DNA from: Phyto melanocephala
Lineage: Eukaryota > Arthropoda > Insecta > Diptera > Rhinophoridae
NCBI GenBank assembly: GCA_941918925.1
Contig: OW799234.1
Location: 60,678,968-60,742,967 of the forward strand
Reading direction: 5' to 3'
DNA length: 64,000 nt
Each line of letters opens with the position of its first letter. The stretch's first letter is position 1. This document shows, piece by piece, positions 23,063-33,800 of this stretch. The position numbers were made by a program, and so were the translations under genes. A model generated the notes under the pieces. The model saw only the letters and a program-made list of their open reading frames with translations. It had not been told where the DNA came from and made no database searches.

Positions 23063-24355
23063 AAGAAAGTATAGTAAACTTATTAGCAAGTTGAAAAATA
23101 AAAGCGAATTGCATGTAGGTACATAAAATATTGTACCCTTTTCCATTCGTTTTACACGTTTATCGACAAATTGCTAGATCAATTTAAAAATTTTTTATAA
23201 ATTGATCAAGTCTAAGAATTTGCTAAATCTTTATATAAATGCTTAAAAACATCATCGAAAACTAGAACTCCGTTATCAACGAAATGACACGCCATCATCA
23301 GACAATGATAAAATATATATCGTTTCGATACATTAAAAGATATCGAAATTAAAATATTTCGATACTGCTGAAATATATCGAAACAACATACATATATACA
23401 TATATGTATGTATGTATTTTGATCGCCTGCAATTTATGTACGCTTTATATATATTTGTTTTATATATATTTGGTATATACAGTAGACATAATTTAATATT
23501 TTTTTAACTTCATAATTGATGGGTTTGCCATAGTTTAATATGTACTTGTACTTATTTAAGAAGACATATTTAAAGAAAAAAGAAAGAAAATAATCTAAGT
23601 AATAAAAAAAATCAAATACCGAAAAAATGTGTCTGCAAAGTTCATTAAAAATCGACTAAAACAGAAGCCCAACCACAGTGGCAACAGCATAAATAGCAAC
23701 AACAATATGAAAAGGAAAATTTTTCGTTTCAAACACAAGTCGATTAGTCATGTTAACTAAAACAAAAAAAATATATTAAACAAGTAGAACAAATTATAGT
23801 ACATAGATCAAGGCCTTCTATACCCTACATCACATCATATACAACATATCATTATGTAGGATTTCCATTTATAATCCGACATTATGCAAAATTCCGTCAA
23901 AGTTTTATAATATTAGAGGATGGAAATAAATAAAAGTAAAGCGAATAATAGACTATTTATCACAAAATTTGTTAAAGAGATTTGTTGTTTATATGATATT
24001 CAATTGTGATAGTGTTATAAGTGAGTTGTGTTCAGTTATTGTCACATTTTTTTGTCACCTGTTTGAAATGCATTTCATCTAGATGTTAATGATATTAACG
24101 GTTTTTAAAGCCTTAAGTTATCTAAGAATAACAGTGATGAAATCATGGAATATAGACAACCCACTTCAAAGTTATGTTTTAGTGTAAAATGTTCGAAATA
24201 GTGATTTGTATTTTGATAACAATGCTATTTGTCTCATTTTATAGAGAACATGTATTGTGAATTTTTCGTAAAAAAGATATTTAATTGAAGCCAAAATTAA
24301 AATTTGTATTCAAGAAAAAATAATTTTCTATATTAAAAATAATAATTTATAGGTA
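23063..24355. other. AT-rich DNA, no gene seen
   Basis: No supported gene. Around 23310-23380 the motif TATCGAAA/TTTCGATA occurs five times in alternating orientation next to a TATG microsatellite. This could be the worn subterminal region of another DNA transposon. Confidence 0.4.
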
Positions 24356-24967
24356 CAGTAAAAACTTGATAATCCGGATAATTGATTGCAGACCTCAATC
24401 CGGATTATAGCCAAATATAAGTTTTTAAACATTGTTTTTGGCTTGAATATACTTTTAGAATACGTTTAGAATGATATTACAACAATGTTTTTAATCATTT
24501 AAATAAATAATAACATTTACAAAGAACAAAAAATTAAAACATGTGTACATTGCATAGGTATGTATATCTATTTTATTAACAGTATGCACATTTTATAAAA
24601 GAGTAATAACAAATTTAACTTTTGCAAAAAAAATCGTAATGCTAATGATTTTGCTTGGTAAAAAAGTCATTCACTTTTGTTTGTCGAGAACTGTTCAAAC
24701 TTTTTCCTAAAGCCAAACCAAATAGAAAAAAACATGAAATTGCGTAGCAAAATAGTTTGTTTTTGCAGCAAAAAATAAGAAGGGGAAAACTATGTTTTTG
24801 AAGTAACAATTAATAGAGATTAACACTACAGTTAACAGTTTGTATACAACCCGGATAATAAAGTTGCTATCAATCCGGATTATAAAATACACACTTTAAT
24901 GAAAAACTAATCCAGAGATTACCGAATAATCCGGATTAGCGAGGTGCGAATTATCAAGTTTTTATTG
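24356..24967. mobile_element. Pogo/Tigger-like element 2, non-coding
   Basis: A 612-bp element flanked by TA (24354-24355, 24968-24969). Inverted ends: CAGTAAAAACTTGATAATCC at the left, and CAATAAAAACTTGATAATTC when the right end is read on the other strand. AATCCGGATTA-type palindromes recur inside both ends. No transposase coding is recognisable. Confidence 0.8.
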
Positions 24968-25225
24968 TATATTTAAAAATTTTATAAATTTTTTTTAATG
25001 ATGTAATAAAAAATATTTTTTTAAAATTATTATTATAAAATAAAAATCACAAATCTAGAAATGTATACGTCAACGAAAATCACTGAAAAGCCCTAAATTG
25101 TAATAAAAAAAAAGGATTTTTCTTCCTAATAAAAACCTTAAAGAGGTTTAACCATTTTCTTACACAGTTCACAACTTAGTCATTTTCTTTAAGTAAAATA
25201 AAAAAAGAACAATAACAACACTTAC

Positions 25226-25399
25226 CTTTTTCTCTTCCAACATGGGATTATTGGGTTCACCAAACACTGTAGCCTCCAGTTGGTAGTTAACGATTAGGGC
25301 TTTATCAGTAGGATGCGGTTCAATGCTGCCACCTTTCCAACGTCTGTTTTTTTCGTCGATTTTTTTCATTAGTTTAACATTGGTTTTATTTGTTATCAT
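25226..25399 (-). CDS. Kap3: Kinesin-associated protein 3 (kinesin-2 accessory subunit), first coding exon
   Basis: Encodes the first 58 residues of the non-motor accessory subunit of heterotrimeric kinesin-2, which links the two motor chains to cargo and serves intraflagellar and axonal transport. The exon begins at an ATG in a good fly context (GTGAAAAAATG). It contains the family's N-terminal signature KGGSIEPHPTDKALIVNYQL followed by EATVFGEPNNPMLEEKK. It ends at a consensus donor (AAAAAG|GTAAGTG) in phase 0. The family is normally about 800-900 residues, mostly ARM-type repeats. None of those exons appears between here and position 1, so intron 1 probably exceeds 25 kb and holds the transposons described there. 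The identification rests on this conserved segment only. Confidence 0.87.
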
Positions 25400-26559
25400 T
25401 TTTTCACAGGAGGTGGCAAATAAATTTTAACAAATAAGTAAATAAAAAAAAGAAATTTTCTTTTAAATTGTGTTGTATTAACGAGCAAACAAGAGGTTAA
25501 AATGACAACATAAAATTGAAATCACGAAAAAGAAACTTTAAAAATTTTAATACACTTTTGCTTATTTAATCTCTCAAATATGTATATTTGAGGTTTTATT
25601 TTTATTGTTGTTTTTATAATTTATTAACGTCAATATTAAAATACTTATTTGTGAAAAATTAAAATTTTTTTCTTTATTTATTTTGTTCTTTTAAATAAAT
25701 TTTCTTTCCTTTTATCACATACGGATAAAAGAAAACACAAGTCAATACATATGTATGTGCCTATGTATGTAGGTAGTATGTACCGTTATATTTTTCTACG
25801 TTTAGTTTTTGTGTTGAAAGTGTTTTTCTTTGTCAGTGTATGAGTAAGCACTTGTTTTGTATTTGTTGGTGCAATTGTGTTATGTAGGTATGCATTGTAT
25901 GAATATTTGCCAAAAAGGTGTGTTGCCAGATGTATACTTTATAATACATATATATATATACTTTATACATAAATATCTGCATAAATAGGAATTAAACAAA
26001 AACTGATATATAGTTTTTATGTAAACATTTTATTTCAGTTAACTACCTAGTGAAGTAATATTACAAATTAAATTTGTCTAAAGACAATAATCGGTAAATG
26101 ACAGATAAACAAACAAAAATTTCTTCTGTATTTTTTTTTAATTAAAAATTTAATGTTAGTTTTAAAAAATAAGAAAATAAAAATAATGTTTGCACACTTA
26201 TACCTTAAATTTAATTAAGAATAAAAAAATCTGTTTTAATAATCTGGCAGCATTATACTAATGGGTGGCTGCGTGCGCGGAAAATATGTTCGTGTATATA
26301 CATATGTAGATAAAAAAATATTTATAAAGGGAAAATAGAAAAATCAATAAATCTGACGGCAGACGCAGTACAACACATAGAAAATGTTAGAATTTTCTTA
26401 TATTTTATACACTTTCCTTAAAGCAATTTTGTTTAAAATATTTAATTGTTTTTTATAAACAACACGACAAATAGTTACTAGTTTTAGCTTCATAATAAAG
26501 ATATGTAAATTTGTATTTTTAAATACCGGCTTTATAAATTTAATTTATTTTTTTCACAC
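25400..26559. other. Upstream region of Kap3, AT-rich
   Basis: Non-coding DNA between the Kap3 start codon and the small membrane-protein gene on the same strand. It contains a TATG microsatellite (about 25750) and an (AT)n run (about 25948-25962). Any Kap3 promoter and 5' untranslated exon would be expected here or further upstream. I cannot point to a specific core promoter. Confidence 0.4.
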
Positions 26560-26895
26560 TCACTTTTTAATAAATTTAGCATCATCTGATGTTTGTTGCA
26601 TTTTCTGAACTTTAATTGGAATTTTGCAAAAATTTTTTTGATAGCTAGTCCCGAATGACAACGAATTTATTATACTGTGATCTGAAGTTATTGTGTCGGA
26701 TGCAGGAGCAGCAGCGGAAGTAACGGCAGCACCGTTCGATTCTTGCAATTGTTGTAGAAATTCTTTAGTTGTTAATAGAGTTTCACAGAAATCGCGTACG
26801 ATAGCATTTAAAATATAACTTAAATAATGTAATAAAAATATGAACAGTGCTATGCCCGCAACTACTTGAAAGAAAAGTAGCAGCACAACTGGCAT
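26560..26895 (-). CDS. Small single-pass membrane protein, unknown function
   Basis: A 111-residue open frame. The first true ATG is at 26895 (MPVVLLLFFQVV...); an in-frame GTG lies three codons upstream and is unlikely to be used in a fly. Residues 1 to about 33 are a hydrophobic segment (VVLLLFFQVVAGIALFIFLL, then HYLSYIL) that suits a signal-anchor. A polar region follows with FCETLLTTKEFLQQLQESNG, an Ala/Ser/Thr-rich stretch, and a basic C-terminus ending DDAKFIKK. The codon pattern (mixed third bases, no low-complexity runs) looks genuinely coding against the AT-rich background. A possible AATAAA lies 11 nt beyond the TGA. It lies about 1.2 kb upstream of Kap3 on the same strand. I do not recognise the family; it could also be one exon of a larger gene. 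Confidence 0.5.
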   Translation of the reverse strand: MPVVLLLFFQVVAGIALFIFLLHYLSYILNAIVRDFCETLLTTKEFLQQLQESNGAAVTSAAAPASDTITSDHSIINSLSFGTSYQKNFCKIPIKVQKMQQTSDDAKFIKK

Positions 26896-28562
26896 ACGAC
26901 ACACAAAACAGCAGTCAAACCAATTTTATATTTGTTGGTGTTTTTTTTGCTTTTTCTTCCTTTGTCTTTTGATGCGATAGTAACCGTTGTTTTGTTTTTT
27001 ATTTTTTTTTCTTTTTAGTTTATTTTTTCACACTATTCCGTTAACTACTCAAAATCACTGTAGTTATTCCTTTAAACAGCCACATGCATATATTTTTGCC
27101 TAAATGTAGTAGGTATGTACATAAATACGTGTTTATACGACAGTAAAAATTGGCAAATTACAGATCCCTTATTATTTTCTTGTTTATGTTGAAAAAAAGG
27201 AATCTAATACCTTTTTGATAATTTTTTTTTAATGTCGTTTACTTTTATCTTCAAACAAAATAACCGTTAGCTACAAAGATTTGTTATGATATTTTTTGTA
27301 GCGTATGGTTATGTTGTGATGAGTGCGCGAAACGAAATAACGGTCCCTTCTATACCTCGGTTCACAACGTTCTGATTGGTATTTTAAGTGTGCGTTTATT
27401 TTGTTTTTTTTTCGTTAAAGAAGTTTGTGTGAGTGTGTTTTTGCATTTCTTATTAGACATTGGTATTTGACATTCGTTATTTAATTTCCTTTTTGTTTTT
27501 GTTTATTTTTTCACTTTTTAAACGGTATTGTCTTGCTTTTGTTTTGATTATGCCGTTTATTATTGGTTCTTGTCGTGTGTTGGCCATTTATCATTTAATT
27601 TTTTGTTTTTGTTTCTGGTTTGTTTATTTTTTGGTGCGTATACTTGTTTTGTTTTGATACAGAGTTTGTGTTTGTTACTCAACTTGGCATTACTTTAAAT
27701 CAGTTAAAGCTGCCGTATTAGCTAATGCAGTATTGCCAGACAAAAGCAAATAATACGTTAAATATGAAATTCGATGTAGTCTTTGAGCAAATAAACATAT
27801 GATGTACATATAGTTTTATTATATTAATTAATTTCTTCAATAAAAAAATTTTATTTTTATAGATTTTTGTAGGAATAAAAAATATTTGTGAGAGTGTAAT
27901 ACATATAATCTGGCCAAATGGCGTGCATATTCAATGTAAAATAAATAAAGTAAATTGTAATTATTTACGAAATTTTCTTTTAAAAAATATTTAAAAATCT
28001 ACTATATGTTGTTTTAACATTTTTTCCTTATTATTGGATAAGAAAAATAAAATACTTTATTAAGGAAAAAAATGTTGGTTGGGTTTTTGAGGAAGTTTTT
28101 TTATAGTTTTTCGTTTTATTTTTGAATTCTTATTTTGTTAATAAGAATTTAGAAATATAGCTTATAGCTTTTTAAAACTTTTTCAAGAATTTGGGTAAAA
28201 GGTCTACTGATGATCTGGCATAAGAACCAGTGAAATGCATATAGACCAGCTTAAACCTACAAACCAAATAAAATATATATAAAAATTATTATTATTATTT
28301 TATTCCGACATTTTGCTACCACATTAGGTAGCTTTTTCAGGGAAAGTTTTTACAATTAACACAAATAATACAAAAATATTAAAATTGCTCAGAAACAAAT
28401 TTAAAAAAAGGCGTGAAAATATGTTTGTCTACATTTAAAATAACATCATATTGTTATAAAAAGATCGAAGGAATTTACATAATATTTAAAAATCTTTTTA
28501 AATACTACCTATGTATGTATATGCAAATTAGTTTAAGTTTTTTACTCAATTTTAAAACAATA
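26896..28562. other. AT-rich intergenic DNA
   Basis: No supported gene. The frame at 27460-27657 is Phe/Leu-rich and starts at TTG, so I do not call it. There is an (ATT)n microsatellite at about 28287-28301. Confidence 0.4.
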
Positions 28563-28568
28563 TTTATT
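28563..28568 (-). terminator. Polyadenylation signal candidate of the nucleoside hydrolase gene
   Basis: AATAAA on the minus strand, 95 nt downstream of the stop codon at 28663 and followed by a T-rich stretch. It is a plausible cleavage signal, but A/T-rich sequence yields such hexamers by chance. Confidence 0.45.
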
Positions 28569-28662
28569 ATTTTTATAAAAATTAAAAAATTACAATAAAA
28601 CAGATTTATATATTCATATGTACTTATGCATTTATATATCTAACATTTGTCCATTCTTCACT

Positions 28663-30976
28663 TTAACGACCATTCTCCTGTTTGATTTCATCTTTTATTT
28701 TTTCTTTACTTCCTGTCAAATCCACACTTAACTCTCTTAAGCCTGAACCCCATTCAGCGACTTTTTTGAAAAATTCGGCATCCACCAATTCAATAATTCT
28801 CACGTTTTTTGGATTTTTGTCTACTTCTTGCAAGTGATCTAGAACCATTTGTCCGCGAGTGTGTCCATTCAAATCGACCACACAATGCCACATACTTTGT
28901 TTCAAAATAATCTGTGTGCTGAAAAGAAATGAAGCGACCAGCATAGCATCGCAGGGATTCCAAACTTTGGAACCAGGAGGTAAATATTGTGCAGCTTCAA
29001 CTAAATTCAGTAAATCGACAGCGGGATTTTGAGAGGCTTTAGAGCCAAACTGTTCGAGACGCCATTTCTGTAAGGAACAAATTTTTATATTTTAGAGAAG
29101 AATTTATTTATTTGGTTTCTGTTATGAAACTTACTATGCATATGAAAAATCGGTCAGACATACAAGGTTCCCAAGGTAATATGGTAATGGGACATTTTGA
29201 TTTTGTTAATACTATATGGGCAGCTTCAGGGTCTGCATAGAAATTGAATTCAGCGGCCCGGGAATAGTTGCCAACACCTTCATTATTAAAAAGAAAAATT
29301 AATATATTTATGATTTTGGATAAAAAAAAAGATTTTTCGATTTTGATGTTAAAATTATTAAAAAAATTGTGTATAAGGTATTAATGAATATCTAATTTGG
29401 AAAAAACTAATGTTTGCCATTACGTATGGAATTTGACATCATCTTATTTCTGATCTGGGTTAAAAAAATCTAACCCTTAATGTCTAGCCCCCATATTCGA
29501 CTAAATTTAAGTCCCGAATTATATTAGACAAAAACCCGACCTCTAATGGGCAGTTTTCGTCTTCGTATATAAAAGTCATTTATTTTCCGTTCTATTTAAG
29601 TTCGAAATTCTCTTTTTAAATGAAGTACTTAATTAGAACTTAAATGATCAACAATATGAACTTACTGCTGTATTTATAAAAAATATTTCAGGCTTATCAA
29701 AGGTTTATTTGACAGATGTTGTAGAAAAATTTGTCAAATCAGCCTTCAATAAACCTAAAAATATTTTTTATGAATACTGCCCTTAAAGTTTATTCTAGTT
29801 CTACAAATAGTCATATGTTTTTGTCCCGTAAAAGTTAATAAAAAAACTGTCACCAGTGATAGTTTACTCATGATTTCTTCTGCTAAACAGTTGTCTTCTG
29901 AAAAACCTACCAAAAAGAAAATTTGTATCTAAATACCAACTCAAGAAATAAGCATATGAGTAATAATAACCTCCAATGCAGAATACCATTTTCATGTTCA
30001 CTTATTGGCGTTCACTTATTCGTTCACATTTCATTCAATAAAAAATTAACCTCAACAATAAAGATATTTTTTTTTTGGCTAAAATTATAAACTTTTCTTA
30101 AATGCACGAAGACCACTCAACAATCAAACGGCATCGCCTGTAGTCATTAACTTTATGTTACTTGATTAGTTGAATTTTATACAAGTGTACGATAAATACA
30201 CAAGATGTTCGACAGACTGGCCAAAACAAAATTGTCACCACAGACTATATTGATGCAAATTTATTTAAAACTCCTTTATTTACGAAAAAAAAATGTTTAT
30301 ACATCCTTTTACATTCCTTTTAGAGAAAATTTTCAGTAAATAAATTAATTTTTACTCACCCTGGTGATTTCCACCCATTATATATAATTCCTTTATATTA
30401 AAGGAAAACTCTTGGCCATACATAGAATAGCACAAGGCAATATTTGTTAAAGGGCCAGCAACAATTATAGTAACTTGTCTGGGATTCTAAAAAAAAAAAA
30501 TAAATAAAAAGACCACAATTTCAATCCATAATTTCTAACTAACTTCGATGCAAAATTGATTAATGGCCGCCACTGCATGTTCTCCCTCCACCATCTCTTG
30601 CACATCAATATCTTCATCTTGGGGCAAAACATCACCAAACCCATCTTTGCCAAGAAATAGAGGACGTTTAAGGCATTCACGAGATGACAGCAAAGACTCA
30701 GCGGCACCCAGGAAAATGGGTATCTAAAGTTAAAATTTTTATTTAATTACAAGTTAAATAGTCACAAGTTATTCTTACTTCATCTCTGCCGCAAGCCTTT
30801 AATATTCTTAAAATATTATAGGCAGCATTGTGTAGGGACGTATTACCACTTCCGCATATAGTTATGCCTAAAATACTTAAATGATTTTCAGCTTCCGCCT
30901 TTAGTAGTAACAATAATGCCCAGGCGTCATCACTGCCTCCATCACAGTCCAATATCACATAATTCCTGGCTGACAT
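28663..30976 (-). CDS. Inosine-uridine-preferring nucleoside hydrolase family protein, five exons
   Basis: Members of this family cleave the N-glycosidic bond of ribonucleosides to free base and ribose (purine/pyrimidine salvage). Exons: 30976-30779, 30723-30544, 30486-30360, 29277-29135 and 29067-28663. All introns are GT-AG, the third is phase 1 and the others phase 0, giving 350 residues, usual for the family. Seen: the calcium/ribose-binding Asp cluster [10 protein letters not shown] (D10, D12, D16, D17); [10 protein letters not shown] in exon 2; VAGPLTN (135-141); YIMGGN (161-166); [12 protein letters not shown] (177-188); and NPCDA (253-257), where D256 is the late active-site Asp and C255 sits where many members have His. 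The start is the ATG at 30976 (CAAAAC|ATG). The longer TTG-started frame is rejected. A small MITE sits in intron 3. A decayed relative lies 20 kb away at 51.3 kb in opposite orientation. Substrate preference cannot be told from sequence. Confidence 0.93.
29665..29782. mobile_element. Harbinger-type MITE in intron 3 of the nucleoside hydrolase gene
   Basis: A 118-bp palindromic element with TTA on both sides (29662-29664, 29783-29785). The right end read inward on the other strand is GGGCAGTATTCATAAAAAAT. The left end (CTGCTGTATTTATAAAAAAT) is the same sequence with mutations. The arms pair almost completely (GGTTTATTTGACAGATGTTG / CAAATCAGCCTTCAATAAAC). It is an older relative of the copy at 49517-49633. 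Confidence 0.8.
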
Positions 30977-32444
30977 GTTTTGCAAAGAAGTCTTAAGGGT
31001 TTTTAATGTGTGTGTTTTGAAAGCGATTTTGAGAGTTTGCTAAACCAGCAAGTGGCTTAGTTTGTCGACAAGGGATCTTCTATAGTTTTTGGAATTAAAA
31101 ATGTCACAAGTTTATGCTGTTTTTTTTATTGGCAAATACTTGATTTTTATTTGTTTTTGTTTATTTTGGCAAGTTGTATACAACGCTGTTGATGGTAGCT
31201 GCAAAGAAGCAAAGAAAGGAAAGGATTGATAGAATTGCTTAATTACTATAAATTGAGAAATATTTAAAAAATTTTAATACAAAATTAGAATTTAATTAAA
31301 TTTTCTAAAAATAGGGAATTTATTTCGGATTCTATTAAATAGATAATAAAATAAAACTATTTTCAATTAAAAAAATCTTCTTTTCACAGTTATGAATATT
31401 AAGGTCTTTAATAAAATATAAATTAAAATTTAATATATTTTAATTAAAAAATAAGTTTATTTGAAAATTATAAAAATTAAGTACTTAAAACTTCATTAGA
31501 AATCTTAATTTAATAATAAGAAAACCACAACAACGCTCACTGTAGCTACATCTTTATTTAAAAAATTTTCTTCTATAAATAATATATTGCGAGCCCGAGT
31601 TCTCCTCTTTTGACGTTAGTTTAAAAAACAAATCTTAAGGATTTCTATTCATTTTTTTTTCTCAAAACTTTATATTCTTCACCGGATTGAAGTTCAATTG
31701 CGCAGACGCTCACTATGCCTTTGACAAGCTTACATAATAAGTGTTTTCTGTTGCGGATGGTTTGTTGTATCTTAGGGTATTGCCTGTCACTTTGCCTTTA
31801 CTAAATTGATTTGATAACTTTTTTGATACACACTAGTCCATGACAAATATTTTCGGTGAATTTAATTCAGTTTAATGTTTTGAAATTGCTTTGTAAAACC
31901 AGTAAACTGATGCATAATACGCCAATTTAATTTAATTTGTTTAATTTAATTTGGCAGGTACAAGAACTAACCTGCCATAATGCATTTTTATCGTTTCGAA
32001 GATTAAAGCCATTAATTTTATAGTTTTATTCTTTTCCACGGAAAAATAAACAAACGATAGCTGTTCTTAAGATCAATTACGAAACTATTATATATGTAGC
32101 TGGTAAAGGGCAAAACACGCCGCTTTCTTAAATAGCATATCTTTTTCATTTAAAAAGAGGGCAAAAAATACATTCTTCTTAATTTTATCCAATTTGATTC
32201 GTCTTAATAGTTTGGCCATGAGAATAAAGTATTAATATATTCGTTATATAAAAAAAATCGGTTTTCGAATAGTTTGAAAAACACCAATATTTAAAAAACC
32301 GATTTCCGGTAAAAAAAAACTAAAATTTTATCTACATAGTTGACTAGTTATTCAAAATTGAAAAGTATTTAAAAAACATTAATCCTTAATATTTAAATCA
32401 AAACCTAAAATAAACTTTTTAGTACATTAACGTCAACAAGTAAA
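30977..32444. other. Region upstream of the nucleoside hydrolase gene, AT-rich
   Basis: Should hold the promoter of the minus-strand gene. A modestly GC-richer stretch at about 31020-31085 precedes the start codon, but I see no certain TATA or initiator motif. From 31200 on the sequence is A/T-rich with no gene. TTAATTTAATT-type direct repeats occur near 31925-31965. Confidence 0.4.
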
Positions 32445-33800
32445 GGCCATGTCAGATAAAACTTTTGCTTCGCGTTGCGTTAGAAATTCGCTTTGACATT
32501 TAAGATGAAATAGCCGTTCTTATATGAAACATGTCACTTAAAGTACTTTCAACGCAGCGCGAAGCTTAAATTAAGCAACTCTCATCTTTTGCGCGCTTTG
32601 ACAATCAGATGGCAAATTTTCTTGTATTTTTATATCCTTCACCTGTGGTGCACTCCGTTTGTGTCATTCCGTTTGTAATTTCTACAATTTTCATTTCCGA
32701 CCCCATAAAGTATATATTTTCCGAAAGTTCATGAATAGAGGAGTCGATTAAGCCCTGACCGTCTGTCCGTGTGACCGTGTGTTGGTTGAAATCAACTTTT
32801 AGAAGCAGCCATATGTTCCTCAGATCTGTGTATGGTATCAATCTTTTGAAAATATCCGGGAATGAATCGCTATTGAAATTCAGCACAATCGCCCTATAAC
32901 TTTCTGAGATATGATCATATAAACACGACTGCCTTTATTTTTTTCCATATTTTTACCACCAAAATTAAAATTTTTCAGTCATACTACTATTTCATGCTAC
33001 TATTTGTAGATATAATATGCCTCTAGAGATATTCGTGAAAAATTTTGTATAAAGCGGGCTCTAATCGGTAAAGTTATAGGCAAACATTTAAAAAAATATA
33101 TATATTCCAAAAATCTACAAACGCAAATCAAATTTTTTCAGCTTCTAGACAATTGAGAGAGTCAATATTGGTATCATCTGAAAGGATTTGACTAGCGCAA
33201 TATAAGCACTATAAAAAAAAATAAATTCATTTTGGCCGCCACTACAAAATGGCAGACAATAAATTTATATATGGGTCAAATCTGGTGTTTTAAAATGTAA
33301 CTTTTTGAACACCCTTAATATTGGTGCCAAATGAATGGGTATCAAATAAAAGGGCTTGACTAGTAGAATACAGTTAACTACGTAAAAATTCAAAATCGAG
33401 GATGGCGTCGGAAATAATAAAGAAAAATGGTGTATAACATGAAATATAGGTTACGCTACGATGTAGGATTATAACTGTGTACATGATAGTGAAGGGTATT
33501 ATCAGATTCGGCACGGCCGAATATAGCACTCTTACTTGTTTCTTTTTAAATTCGAAGGCGAAATTTATTAGTTTTAAAAACTATTATAAAATAACATTTT
33601 AAGCTTTTATTTTAAAAATATATTATTTAATAATGAAATAATAGTGAAAAAATGAGAAAAGTACTGGCAAACTTTATAGGTACACAAACAATGCGTTAAT
33701 GTTGTCAAAGTTTTCATTGTGACATACACCTTTTCCCTCGCGCTTTTCTGTCAAACTTAGAAATGTCATGCAAACAGACGAAGTTTTATCTGACATGCCC
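32445..33800. mobile_element. TIR element (GGSCATGTCAGATAAAACTT), carrying a nested dispersed repeat
   Basis: The left end reads GGCCATGTCAGATAAAACTT, and the right end read on the other strand gives GGGCATGTCAGATAAAACTT. Only one of 20 bases differs. The outer parts contain TTTGACA and CGCGTTGCG/GCAGCGCG motifs. Between about 32628 and 33545 a complete dispersed repeat has landed, so the element itself is about 440 bp. I could not settle the target duplication. A GGSC start suggests a Harbinger-like element, with low certainty. Confidence 0.65.
32628..33545 (+). repeat. Dispersed hairpin-ended repeat, copy I (type 2, both ends present)
   Basis: Starts TTATATCCTTCACCTGTGGT and ends TTCGGCACGGCCGAATATAG plus CACTCTTACTTGTTTC. 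The interior follows the type 2 order: TTTTTACCACCAAAATTAAA, TAGACAATTGAGAGAGTCAA, TGGCCGCCACTACAAAATGG and AGGATGGCGTCGG. It is the best type 2 reference copy in the window. Confidence 0.88.

Noticed and set aside
26263..26300. ATG followed by MGGCVRGKYV as a myristoylated N-terminus
   Set aside because: Only 14 or so codons are open and no donor site of good quality follows. It is likely chance.
27460..27657. Phe/Leu-rich frame of 65 codons resembling a membrane protein
   Set aside because: It starts at TTG and its hydrophobicity follows from T-rich DNA. There are no splice sites or conserved motifs.
30977..30985. Longer N-terminus of the nucleoside hydrolase starting at 30985
   Set aside because: That start is a TTG codon. 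The first ATG, at 30976, has a good fly translation context and places the Asp cluster at the usual distance from the N-terminus.
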